Of a stretch of DNA of 64,000 nucleotides, positions 34,301 through 42,727 are shown one piece after another. The stretch's first letter is position 1. Each line of letters starts with the position of its first letter. This DNA comes from Carnobacterium sp. CP1 (GTDB taxonomy: Bacteria > Bacillota > Bacilli > Lactobacillales > Carnobacteriaceae), in NCBI RefSeq assembly GCF_001483965.1, contig NZ_CP010796.1, positions 1,116,001 through 1,180,000 of the forward strand, given 5' to 3'. The translations under genes and the position numbers were made by a program. The notes beneath the pieces were generated by a model, which saw only the letters and a list, made by a program, of their open reading frames with translations, did not search any database and was not told where the DNA came from.

Positions 34301-36184
34301 ATGAGAGGGTTAATTAAAGACAATAAGCCTATGGTCGCAACCATTTTAAGTGGTCTGCTCATTGCTTTAGGTCTATTTTTAAGCGTAAAGGCTAATTATG
34401 AAGCTGCGGCGTTAATTTACATTCTTTCTTTTATGATAGGCGGCTTCTATCAAGCTAAAGAAGGTCTAAAGAATACTGTTGAAAATAAGCAGCTGAATGT
34501 CGATATTTTAATGATTTTAGCTGCTATCGGTGCATCTATCATTGGATTTTGGATGGAAGGCGCCTTATTGATCTTTATTTTTTCACTTAGCGGTTCACTT
34601 GAAGTTTATGCAACGAATAAAAGTACTAAAGCCATTACAGACTTAATAAATTTGACTCCTGAAACAGCTCACTTGGTTCACAAGGATGGTTCGATCACAG
34701 AAGTGCCGACCGCTTCCTTGTCTATCGGTGATCAACTGATGATCCCAAAAGGCGCCAACATCCCGATTGACGGAGTACTGCTGACTAAAAACGGTTTGAT
34801 CGATGAATCTGCGATTTCAGGAGAAGCTATTCCAATTGAAAAAACGGATGGCGATGAACTTATCGGAGGGACGATCAATTTAAGCGAAGCCATCATGATG
34901 CAAGTCACTAAAGACAGCTCTGATACGTTGTTTGCTAAGGTTCTGCGAATGGTTGATGAAGCACAAAGTACACCTTCTAAAACAGCAACCATGATTGAAG
35001 CGATTGAAAATAAATATGTACTGATCGTACTGATTTTTGTTCCAGTGATGATTGCTATTTTTTATTTTGTCTTACAATGGGATTGGAATGAATCGTTCTA
35101 TCGCGGTATGGTTTTACTGACGGTTGCTTCTCCTTGTGCCTTAGTTGCTTCAGCTGCCCCTGCGACTCTCGCTGCTATTTCAAATGGAGCTCGTAAAGGC
35201 ATTTTGTTCAAAGGCGGCTCTTATCTTGAAAACTTTGGTCAAATAAACGCTATCGCATTTGATAAAACCGGTACTTTAACTGAAGGAAAGCCTGTAGTTA
35301 CCGATACCTGCTTCAAATCTGGTGAGAACGAACAGACAATTATGAGCATTTGTGCGGCTTTAGAAAAGACCTCCACACACCCTATCGCTAAAGCCATCGT
35401 TCAAGCTTTCAGTAAAAGCAGCCATACTTCGCTTTTGATAGAAAATATTAACGATCATACTGGATATGGTTTGACTGGAACTGCTTTGGGCAGTGAATGG
35501 AGGATCGGTAAAAAAGAATACATCGTCAATGAAGCTGACTCCCCTTTTATCCGCCATGCTGATAAAATCCAAAAAGAAGGAAAAACAGTGATTTATGTCA
35601 GCCGCGATGGTCAAGTAGTCGCTTACTTCGGTTTGCTGGATATGCCTAAAAAAGACGCTCAATCTATGGTTGCTTACTTCAAAGCTCACGGCATCCATAC
35701 TGTTATGATCACCGGTGATAATTCAGCAACAGGGGAAACGATTGGGCAGATGCTGGGAGTGGATGAAGTCAAAGCGAATTGTTTGCCTCATGAGAAAGCT
35801 GAGCTCATTATGCAGCTGAAAAAACAATACGGAACCATTGCAATGGTAGGAGATGGGATCAACGATGCCCCCGCTTTAGCGAATGCATCGATTGGTATTG
35901 CCATGGGAGCGGGCACAGATATTGCCATTGATGTGGCTGATGTGGTATTGATGAAAGACGACTTGAATCAATTGCCTGCTAGTTTCCGACTATCAAACCA
36001 GTTGAAAAAAATTACGCTGCAAAATATCATTTTTGCCATTACGGTCATCGTTCTTTTGATTCTAAGCAACTTATTTCAAGTGATTACATTGCCTTTAGGC
36101 GTCATTGGCCATGAAGGCAGTACTCTACTAGTCATTTTAAATGGGTTAAGATTGCTTCGCACAACTAGTAAGATTGATGATTGA
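34301..36184 (+). CDS. P1B4-type heavy-metal ATPase (PfeT/ZosA/FrvA-like)
   Basis: 627 aa, no N-terminal metal-binding domain. The actuator domain has SGEA near 173-176. The transmembrane metal motif is SPC at 277-279, the phosphorylation site is DKTGT at 321-325, and the hinge is MVGDGINDAPALANA. HEGST in the penultimate span is, with SPC, diagnostic of P1B4 ATPases, which export Fe2+ and sometimes Zn2+ or Co2+. Bacillus PfeT and Listeria FrvA relatives are controlled by PerR/Fur, in line with the boxes upstream here. An iron-efflux, peroxide-protective role is inferred. AAAGGAGG precedes the ATG. Confidence 0.88.
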   Translation: MRGLIKDNKPMVATILSGLLIALGLFLSVKANYEAAALIYILSFMIGGFYQAKEGLKNTVENKQLNVDILMILAAIGASIIGFWMEGALLIFIFSLSGSLEVYATNKSTKAITDLINLTPETAHLVHKDGSITEVPTASLSIGDQLMIPKGANIPIDGVLLTKNGLIDESAISGEAIPIEKTDGDELIGGTINLSEAIMMQVTKDSSDTLFAKVLRMVDEAQSTPSKTATMIEAIENKYVLIVLIFVPVMIAIFYFVLQWDWNESFYRGMVLLTVASPCALVASAAPATLAAISNGARKGILFKGGSYLENFGQINAIAFDKTGTLTEGKPVVTDTCFKSGENEQTIMSICAALEKTSTHPIAKAIVQAFSKSSHTSLLIENINDHTGYGLTGTALGSEWRIGKKEYIVNEADSPFIRHADKIQKEGKTVIYVSRDGQVVAYFGLLDMPKKDAQSMVAYFKAHGIHTVMITGDNSATGETIGQMLGVDEVKANCLPHEKAELIMQLKKQYGTIAMVGDGINDAPALANASIGIAMGAGTDIAIDVADVVLMKDDLNQLPASFRLSNQLKKITLQNIIFAITVIVLLILSNLFQVITLPLGVIGHEGSTLLVILNGLRLLRTTSKIDD

Positions 36185-36218
36185 GTTTTTCAAAACGAGG
36201 ATTGATCAGAGATTAAAA

Positions 36219-36261
36219 AAGGATCCTGGAAAAGCGACAATATCGCTTTTCCAGGATCCTT
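36219..36261 (-). terminator. Terminator of the aspartokinase gene
   Basis: 19-bp perfect stem (36219-36237, 36243-36261) with loop CAATA and a T6 run on the minus strand. Confidence 0.9.
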
Positions 36262-36280
36262 ATACGTTCTACCTAGTTTC

Positions 36281-37630
36281 TTATTCAAAAAATGCTTTGT
36301 ACAACGCTTGGATCGCTTTATCTTCTTGATCAGCAGCAATACCGAACATAACGCTGACCTCTGATGCTCCCTGGTTGATCATATCGATATTAATATTGCT
36401 TTCTGCAAAAGCTGTAGCTGCTTTGGACATCGTCCCGATTTTGCGGCGCATACCTTCTCCAACGATCATGATCAACGCCAGATTCCGTTCTACGACAACA
36501 CTGTCGGCTTCTAGTTCTATTCTTAACCGTTCTAAAAGGGCCGCTTCTCCTTCGTCAGACAGTTGGTGGTCTCTTAAGATGATCGTTAAATCATCGATTC
36601 CTGAAGGCATATGTTCGTAACTAAGTTTTTGGTCTTCTAGTATTTCTAATACACGCCGGCCAAATCCAATCTCACGGTTCATTAAATATTTTTCAATGTA
36701 AATACTGCAAAATCCATGTGAACTGGCAATCCCGACCACTCCTTGATCTGCAGAATGCCGTTCTTTGACAATGCTGGTTCCAGGAGCTTCAGGGTTATTC
36801 GTATTTTTAATCTGTACTGGAATCCCTTGCTTAAAAGCTGGCTGCAAAGCTTCATCATGCAAAACAGAAAAACCAGCATACGATAGTTCACGCATTTCAC
36901 GATACGTTAATGTTTTTATCCCCTTCGGATTTTCCACAACATTAGGATTAGCCACGTAAATCGCATCTACATCTGTAAAATTTTCATATAGATCCGCTTG
37001 GGTTCCATTTGCTAAAATGGCACCGGTAATGTCTGAGCCTCCCCGTGAAAAGGTACAAACTTTTCCGTCTTTAGTGTATCCAAAGAAACCAGGGAAAATA
37101 ATTACTTCTTCAGATGCACGCAACTGCTGCAGCTTTTCATAAGCTTCCGGCAACACACGAGCATTTCCAGGTTCATTGGTTACGATCAACCCAGCTTCTT
37201 GGGGATTGACGTAACGAGCAGGAAGGCCTTCGTGATTGAAATAAGCGGCCACTAGCTTAGCATTGTTATCTTCTCCACTAGCCTTGAAAGCATCTAAATA
37301 ATAATCTGGTTCTTGTTTATTTCCAGCTACTAAGGCTGCCAGATTTAGTTCAATCTCATCGATAATCTCGTTTCCTAAGTTTAATTCTTCTGCTATGCTC
37401 GAGTAGCGAGCAATAACACTGCTTAAAACAGCTTGATAATCTTGTTTCGCTAAAGCTTTCATTCCTAAGTCGATCAGCAGATCCGTCACTTTCTCGTCAT
37501 CCGATGAACGCTTGCCCGGTGCTGAAACAACCACCACTTTACGTGCTTTATCTCCTTTGACAATTTGAAGCACCTTTTTTAACTGGCTTCCTGAAGCCAG
37601 AGAGCTTCCGCCAAATTTTACCACGTTCAT
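36281..37630 (-). CDS. Aspartate kinase (ThrD/YclM type)
   Basis: First step of the aspartate pathway to lysine, threonine and methionine. 449 aa with VVKFGGSSLASGSQL at the start, the insertion KASGEDNNAKLVAAYF near 115, SRGGSDITGAILANG near 197 and paired C-terminal ACT domains. The long form with this insertion matches Bacillus ThrD/YclM. The ATG at 37630 is chosen because AAGGAAG is 8 nt upstream; a GTG three codons earlier touches it. The leader shows no lysine riboswitch. Monocistronic. Confidence 0.92.
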   Translation of the reverse strand: MNVVKFGGSSLASGSQLKKVLQIVKGDKARKVVVVSAPGKRSSDDEKVTDLLIDLGMKALAKQDYQAVLSSVIARYSSIAEELNLGNEIIDEIELNLAALVAGNKQEPDYYLDAFKASGEDNNAKLVAAYFNHEGLPARYVNPQEAGLIVTNEPGNARVLPEAYEKLQQLRASEEVIIFPGFFGYTKDGKVCTFSRGGSDITGAILANGTQADLYENFTDVDAIYVANPNVVENPKGIKTLTYREMRELSYAGFSVLHDEALQPAFKQGIPVQIKNTNNPEAPGTSIVKERHSADQGVVGIASSHGFCSIYIEKYLMNREIGFGRRVLEILEDQKLSYEHMPSGIDDLTIILRDHQLSDEGEAALLERLRIELEADSVVVERNLALIMIVGEGMRRKIGTMSKAATAFAESNINIDMINQGASEVSVMFGIAADQEDKAIQALYKAFFE

Positions 37631-37828
37631 CAAATCCACTTCCTTCTCAGTTTAAATAGCTTGTTTCATTTTCCCTTTTTTTATGAAAAGAATCAAGTCT
37701 TTCATGCATATTTTCTGAAAACAACTTGTTTCATCATTGTTGTCCTTTTTTAGGACAGTCATTAAATCATCTTCATTCTGTCATCAAAATGATATCTTAC
37801 TGCCCTGTCTATCGTCTTTCAAGAGCGG

Positions 37829-37834
37829 TATAAT
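37829..37834 (+). promoter_or_regulatory. -10 box before the small secreted protein gene
   Basis: TATAAT, with CTGTCT 18 nt upstream as a poor -35. Confidence 0.45.
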
Positions 37835-37918
37835 AGAATAGTTGATTACGGGCTTCCTAATTCAGTTCATCTGAATTGAGTTGCATAGGATGCACTTATT
37901 TTCTAAGGAGATACGCAC

Positions 37919-38284
37919 ATGTATAGAAAAATTATTTTAAAACTTCTTATCGCTTTTTCAATCTTAACCGGTCTCACTTGTTCGGCTGCTAAGGCTAAAA
38001 AGACGCGTTCTACACAAAAACCTTTAACCTTTTTTGTTGGAAAATGGACCATATCTGAGCCTAACTCTTTTATCGCGCTATCGATCCAAATCACTGATGA
38101 TGAAAAAATTTATCTAAATGAACAAATAATGAACGGCCAGTTAACCACCATTACTGAACAAAAACTGGTTTTCAAAGACCATTATGGATACGAATTGATC
38201 GTGTCCAAATTGACACCTGATTCATTGAATTTGTTCGATGAAGCAGACGAAAAAGATTACCTGTTGCTGCGCCAACACGATTGA
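37919..38284 (+). CDS. Small secreted protein of unknown function
   Basis: 121 aa, not recognised. The N terminus has a basic start, a hydrophobic core (IILKLLIAFSILTGLTC) and a possible signal peptidase I site after SAAKA. The Cys is not in a good lipobox. The mature part is about 95 residues, mildly acidic at the end, with predicted beta strands (FFVGKWTISEPN; ALSIQITDDEKIYLNEQ). This suggests a small beta-sheet domain. AAGGAG precedes the ATG, and an intrinsic terminator follows, so it is a real single-gene unit. Confidence 0.7.
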   Translation: MYRKIILKLLIAFSILTGLTCSAAKAKKTRSTQKPLTFFVGKWTISEPNSFIALSIQITDDEKIYLNEQIMNGQLTTITEQKLVFKDHYGYELIVSKLTPDSLNLFDEADEKDYLLLRQHD

Positions 38285-38286
38285 AG

Positions 38287-38316
38287 CATTCATGCAAAAA
38301 GCATGAGTGTTTTTTT
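38287..38316 (+). terminator. Terminator of the small secreted protein gene
   Basis: CATTCATGC / GCATGAGTG stem (one G-U), A5 loop, T7 tail. Confidence 0.8.
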
Positions 38317-38390
38317 GGCAGTTCTATTACCAGTCCTCATGATTCTTATCTGTATCCTAAGTTCCAAGACTTTAATGCACTAGGCGATAC

Positions 38391-38432
38391 AAAAAGCCAA
38401 CATGAAAGCTTTCCTTTTCATGTTGGCTTTTT
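38391..38432 (-). terminator. Terminator of the oppA-like gene
   Basis: 17-bp stem (38391-38407, 38416-38432), core GCCAACATGAAA, T-run on the minus strand. Confidence 0.88.
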
Positions 38433-38444
38433 AATTAACTCAGT

Positions 38445-40127
38445 TTAATGAGCTTCGATATAAGCATTCTTGTAAGTGTATTTTGCTCCTACTTGGTGAT
38501 TGTAAATGTCTTTAACATATGTTTTTTGCAAAGTGGCAGCAGCTCTTTGGAAAAGTGGTGCCACGCCTGCTTCATCTAATAGGATTTTTTCTGCATCCAA
38601 TAAGTTTTTCCAACGAGCATCTACATCGGTTGCATTTTCGCCTTTAGACAAGTCGACTAATTTATCAAATTCTTCATTGCTGTAGCTAGAACGGTTATAC
38701 GGGCTGTCTGTCATTAACAAATCAATAAAGTTTACCGGGTCAGCAAAGTCTGCTCCCCAACCGCCTAAAGCAAAATCGTAATCTTGTTTAGTCTGTGCTT
38801 CTAAACGGACTTTGAAAGGTACGTTTCTAACTTTTATGGTTACACCTGGTAAATTGCTTTCAATCTGATCTTTCATATAAGCAGCAATTTTTTTATTGGA
38901 TTCATCATCGTCGCCAAGTAATTCTAACTCTAGACTGTCGACGCCTAATTCAGCTTTTGCTTTCTCCCAATACTCAACAGCCGCTTCTTTATCATAAGCT
39001 AGATAATCTCCAGACTCTTCGCGGAAATCTTTTCCGGTTGTCGGATTCGCTGCTAAATCGGCAGGAACTAATCCTCCTAATTCTTGAGAACCATTTGCTA
39101 AGATTTCATTGACTAACAATTCATGGTCATAAGAAACGGCAAGAGCTTTACGCAAGTTTTCGTTAGCTAAATCGGTCTTTTGGCCGTCACGTTCTTGGTT
39201 AAACTGCAAGTAAGAAGATCTTGCTTCAGTTTCAACAACATAATCTTCGTTCCCTTGGAATTGTTTCGCAAATTCTCCTGTTAAATTAACACGATCCAAT
39301 TGTCCAGAATCATATAAATTTAGCGCTGTAGAAGTTTCTTTGATAACTTCTACATTGATTTCATCTAAGATAACATTTTCAACATCCCAGTAATCTTCAT
39401 TCTTTTCGTATGTCCAGTTCAAATTCGTTCCGTCCCATTCACTAAATGTAAAAGGTCCATTGAAAATCATTGTTTCTGCAGAAGTACCATAACGTTCGCC
39501 TTGTTCTTCAACAAACGCTTGGTTTTGAGGGAAGAACGTCGGAAAAGCCATTAAAGAAATAAAGTATGGGACGGGCTTTTCCATGGTTACTTTAAACTCA
39601 TAGTCATTAACGGCCTCAGCTCCCAGCGTTTCTGGTTCTGCTTCGCCAGCCATGATGGCAGCAGCATTTTTGATTCCTTCAAATAAATAAGAATAAGAAG
39701 CGGCTGTATCAGGATTCACTACCCGTTGCCAAGCATAAACAAAATCTTTCGCTGTTACAGGATCGCCATTAGACCAGGTTGCCCCTTCCCGTAATTTAAA
39801 GGTATACTCTAATCCGTCTTCTGAAACCGTTGCTTCTTCTGTTGCTAAAGCAGGAATAGGCTGGCTATCTTTATCCAAACGATAAAGCCCTTCATTTACT
39901 TGGTTAAAAACAGTAAAACTAACTGTATCGGTCGCAAGTGCAGTATCTCCTGTCGGCAACTCAGCAATTTCCACTAAGTTTAAGACTTGTTCTTCTGCTA
40001 AATTCTCGCCTTTTGTTTTATCTTTTGAACTTGTTTCCGCATCTGTTTCAGTACTGTTTCCACATGCCGCTAATAAACCTGCTGTTAATACCACAGCACT
40101 CAATTGCCACCACTTTTTATTTTTCAT
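38445..40127 (-). CDS. oppA: Oligopeptide ABC transporter substrate-binding lipoprotein (OppA type)
   Basis: 560-aa SBP_bac_5 family protein. The signal peptide ends in the lipobox LAAC with the lipidated Cys at 22. Typical OppA stretches follow: VNEGLYRLDKDSQPIPALAT, TYTFKLREGATWSNGDPVTAKDFVYAWQR-like sequence near 95-125 and a C-terminal ADFADPVNFIDLL. It binds peptides outside the membrane. No permease or ATPase genes adjoin, so it feeds a transporter coded elsewhere or is a pheromone/peptide receptor. The ATG at 40127 has GGAG 10 nt upstream; an earlier ATG touches it. Confidence 0.92.
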   Translation of the reverse strand: MKNKKWWQLSAVVLTAGLLAACGNSTETDAETSSKDKTKGENLAEEQVLNLVEIAELPTGDTALATDTVSFTVFNQVNEGLYRLDKDSQPIPALATEEATVSEDGLEYTFKLREGATWSNGDPVTAKDFVYAWQRVVNPDTAASYSYLFEGIKNAAAIMAGEAEPETLGAEAVNDYEFKVTMEKPVPYFISLMAFPTFFPQNQAFVEEQGERYGTSAETMIFNGPFTFSEWDGTNLNWTYEKNEDYWDVENVILDEINVEVIKETSTALNLYDSGQLDRVNLTGEFAKQFQGNEDYVVETEARSSYLQFNQERDGQKTDLANENLRKALAVSYDHELLVNEILANGSQELGGLVPADLAANPTTGKDFREESGDYLAYDKEAAVEYWEKAKAELGVDSLELELLGDDDESNKKIAAYMKDQIESNLPGVTIKVRNVPFKVRLEAQTKQDYDFALGGWGADFADPVNFIDLLMTDSPYNRSSYSNEEFDKLVDLSKGENATDVDARWKNLLDAEKILLDEAGVAPLFQRAAATLQKTYVKDIYNHQVGAKYTYKNAYIEAH

Positions 40128-40200
40128 TATGCCCATTCTCCTTTTTGCTCATTTTTAATCGTATTGAAATCAAATCCCAATTAAATGAGAACATGTTAAT

Positions 40201-40229
40201 AATATACACATAAAAATTTCATAATGCAA
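40201..40229 (-). promoter_or_regulatory. Promoter of the oppA-like gene
   Basis: Minus strand TTGCAT (40224-40229), 17 nt, TATATT (40201-40206). Confidence 0.6.
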
Positions 40230-40434
40230 CTACTTTTAAAATTTTACTTTTTTTAAATAGATCAGGAATCCCTTTTACGATACGAAAATTTGACACGAGG
40301 ATACAAAAAATACCTCAAAACTCCATAAGTACTTAACTTTTTTATTAAATTCCTCATATATTTTATCCGCCTTATTGGATTAGAGGGGATAAACGTGCAG
40401 AGGATTAAAAAAAGAATATTGGGAACAGTTTTCA

Positions 40435-40464
40435 TTGACAAAAGAATCAGATTTTCGGTATGCT
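40435..40464 (+). promoter_or_regulatory. Promoter of the DsbA-like gene
   Basis: Consensus TTGACA (40435-40440), 18 nt, TATGCT (40459-40464). The rest of the 40230-40434 gap shows nothing else recognisable. Confidence 0.7.
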
Positions 40465-40513
40465 AAAGAATGAACTATCAAATAGTAAGCAAATAGAGAT
40501 AGGAGAATGATGG

Positions 40514-41143
40514 ATGAAAATTGATATCTGGACAGATTTTGTTTGTCCTTTTTGTTATATTGGAAAAAGACATTTGGAAGAAGCATTAGGGGATCGACAA
40601 GATGTTGAAATCGAGTACCATAGTTATGAATTAGATCCAACTGCTCCTGAAAAATATGAAGGATCAATCGAAGAATATTTCAAAGAAAAAAAAGGTATGG
40701 AAGAATCCCAAGCTCAAGAGATGATCAAACAAGTGACGCAAATGGCTCACGAAACCGGCTTAGATTACCATTATGAAACCATTCAGCACGGAAACAGTTT
40801 AAAAGCTCATCGTTTGTTTCAATACGCTAAAGAACAAGGCAAAGGCAATGAATTTATCGAACTCGGAAAAAAAGCTTACTTTATTGAGAGCCAATCCTTA
40901 AACGATACTGACGTGTTGGTTAGGCTTGCAGTTTCATTAGGCTTAGCCGAAGATAAAGTCCGCGAAATACTTTCCTCTGAAGAATTTCTTTCCGCTGTTC
41001 GGATAGATCAAGCAGAAGCAGCTGAAATAGGTGTGCAAGGCGTTCCGTTCTTCGTGATCAATGAAAAATATGGCATCAGCGGCGCACAACCCGTTGCTAC
41101 ATTTAAAGAAGTGATCGCTGATATCGAGAAAGAAGAATCCTAA
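40514..41143 (+). CDS. DsbA family oxidoreductase (FrnE-like)
   Basis: 209 aa with a thioredoxin fold, an inserted helical domain and the active-site CPFC motif at 12-15 (TDFVCPFCYIGKRHLEEAL). The cis-Pro loop is GVQGVPFFVINEKY near 177. There is no signal peptide, so it works in the cytoplasm, as FrnE-type proteins do in oxidative stress. AGGAG precedes the ATG. Transcribed alone from a consensus promoter. Confidence 0.88.
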   Translation: MKIDIWTDFVCPFCYIGKRHLEEALGDRQDVEIEYHSYELDPTAPEKYEGSIEEYFKEKKGMEESQAQEMIKQVTQMAHETGLDYHYETIQHGNSLKAHRLFQYAKEQGKGNEFIELGKKAYFIESQSLNDTDVLVRLAVSLGLAEDKVREILSSEEFLSAVRIDQAEAAEIGVQGVPFFVINEKYGISGAQPVATFKEVIADIEKEES

Positions 41144-41150
41144 ACAAAAC

Positions 41151-41192
41151 ACAAAGAGGAGGTTGGGACAAAAATCCCAACCTCCTCTTTGT
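41151..41192. terminator. Hairpin between the DsbA-like and permease genes
   Basis: 18-bp perfect stem (41151-41168, 41175-41192) with loop CAAAAA, core AGGAGGTTGGGA. T-tails are weak; probably a bidirectional terminator for convergent genes. Confidence 0.75.
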
Positions 41193-41210
41193 ATTATTCA
41201 AATGTGTATG

Positions 41211-42488
41211 TTAAAGCACCGCGATGGCAATCATCGTCAATAGAAATAAGAAAGAAACGATTCGCATTTCTTTTTTGACTGTTCCAATCTCGCCTATTGC
41301 TAATTTTAAAATAGGGTAAGCAATAAAACCAAAGGCCAAGCCATCTACAATGCTTGAAGTCAACGGAATCATCACGACAATAAAGAAAGCCGGCAGCCAT
41401 TCACTAAAATCATCAAATGGAATGTGCTGTAAATTTTCCATCATAATTGCTCCAGTGATCACAATAACCGGAGCTAAAGCCGCATTCGGAATGTAAGCCA
41501 ATAACGGTGTAAATGCTAAAGAAAGCAGGAACAATACTCCAGCCGTCACAGCGGTAAGCCCGGTCTTTCCACCCTCTTTGATTCCTGAAGCACTTTCAGC
41601 AGCAGGAATAGTTGGGCTAGTTCCCAGCAGTCCTGATAGCAGCGTCATTACACCACTAACACGAAAGGCATTCTTGAAACGGCTCTTGTCTTCTAACATC
41701 CCTTCAAACAGTCCAATCGATTCAAAAATCAAAATCATCGTCAATGAGAATACTGCTAATATAAAGGGAATAGTGAATGCACTGGAGAAATCAAACGCTC
41801 CGATCAAAGCAGGGTATTCAGTCAAGTTGCTCAAAGAAAATGATGAATCTCCCGGCGTGTGAGCCCCTAGCACTAATGAAAGGAGCGTTACAACAACAAT
41901 TCCGATGAAAAAGCTGCCTCTTACTCTTCTAAGATATAAAACAGCAGAGAGCGTAATTCCCAATAAAGCCAAAAGGGTTAAGGGATTCGTTAAATCTCCT
42001 AATACAACAAATGAGTTAGCTCCCCCGTCAACAATAATCCCGCCATTCTCCAAACCGATCATCACTAAAAACAACCCGATCCCAGCTGTGATGCCATGTT
42101 TTAATGAATCCGGAATGGCTTGTACCAGTAAAGTACTGATATTCGTGTAGCCAATGATAATAAAAATAAAACTTGAGGTTACCACCACGGCCAGTGCTTC
42201 TTGCCAGCTCAATCCCATGGAACCCACAATAGTATAAGTGAAAAACGCGTTGACTCCCATACCAGGGGTCATCACTAAGGGTGCTTTTCCCCAAATACCC
42301 ATCAAAATGCTTCCGATAGCTGAAACAAATATGGTCGCAAAGACACTCAATTGTGCCGGCATACCCGCATCAGCTAAAATCAAAGGATTGACGACAATAA
42401 TGTACGAAATCGCAAAAAACGAGGTGAACCCTGCCATCATTTCTTGTTTGACACTTGTATTTTTTTCTTCTAAATTAAAAAGTTTCAC
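41211..42488 (-). CDS. NCS2 family purine permease (PbuG/AzgA-like)
   Basis: 425 aa with about 13 membrane segments, of the AzgA branch that imports hypoxanthine, guanine or adenine with protons. Signatures are MAGFTSFFAISYIIVVNP near 19, the substrate-site segment MTPGMGVNAFFTYTIV near 73, HGITAGIGLFLVMIGLENGG near 135 and the SPTIPAAESASGIKEGGKTGL stretch (first T as in TSPT). GGAGAAG precedes the start. A leader of about 120 nt is predicted from a TGA TATAAT extended -10 at 42618-42623. Confidence 0.9.
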   Translation of the reverse strand: MKLFNLEEKNTSVKQEMMAGFTSFFAISYIIVVNPLILADAGMPAQLSVFATIFVSAIGSILMGIWGKAPLVMTPGMGVNAFFTYTIVGSMGLSWQEALAVVVTSSFIFIIIGYTNISTLLVQAIPDSLKHGITAGIGLFLVMIGLENGGIIVDGGANSFVVLGDLTNPLTLLALLGITLSAVLYLRRVRGSFFIGIVVVTLLSLVLGAHTPGDSSFSLSNLTEYPALIGAFDFSSAFTIPFILAVFSLTMILIFESIGLFEGMLEDKSRFKNAFRVSGVMTLLSGLLGTSPTIPAAESASGIKEGGKTGLTAVTAGVLFLLSLAFTPLLAYIPNAALAPVIVITGAIMMENLQHIPFDDFSEWLPAFFIVVMIPLTSSIVDGLAFGFIAYPILKLAIGEIGTVKKEMRIVSFLFLLTMIAIAVL

Positions 42489-42630
42489 TTTATCTTCTCC
42501 TTTTTTAATTGTTTGCCTTTATCAGGCAGACATTAAATGTGGAGTCATGGGCCGCTGAATCGTTCATCCAAAGCAGCATAAAAGAAAGCAAGCTTCCTTT
42601 ACACGCCCCAACAGTCCATTATATCAGCTT
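42489..42630 (-). promoter_or_regulatory. Promoter and long leader of the purine permease gene
   Basis: Extended -10 (TGA TATAAT, 42618-42626) and a leader with hairpin-forming segments such as AAAGGAAGC/GCTTTCTTT. Conserved bases of the purine riboswitch were not found, so the class, if any, is open. Confidence 0.4.
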
Positions 42631-42727
42631 TTTTCTAAGATACATACTTTTTTTATTTTTTTCTCATTTAAAAAGAGAAGCTGGAATGGCACCCCAACTT
42701 CTCCTTTTACTTTCTGTTAAACACAGA

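Noticed and set aside
37640-37860. Lysine riboswitch before aspartokinase
   Set aside because: No L-box core; only a small TGTCCT/AGGACA hairpin is present.
40380-40667. Minus-strand ORF over the DsbA-like promoter
   Set aside because: Covers a consensus promoter and the antisense of a clear gene; no supporting features.
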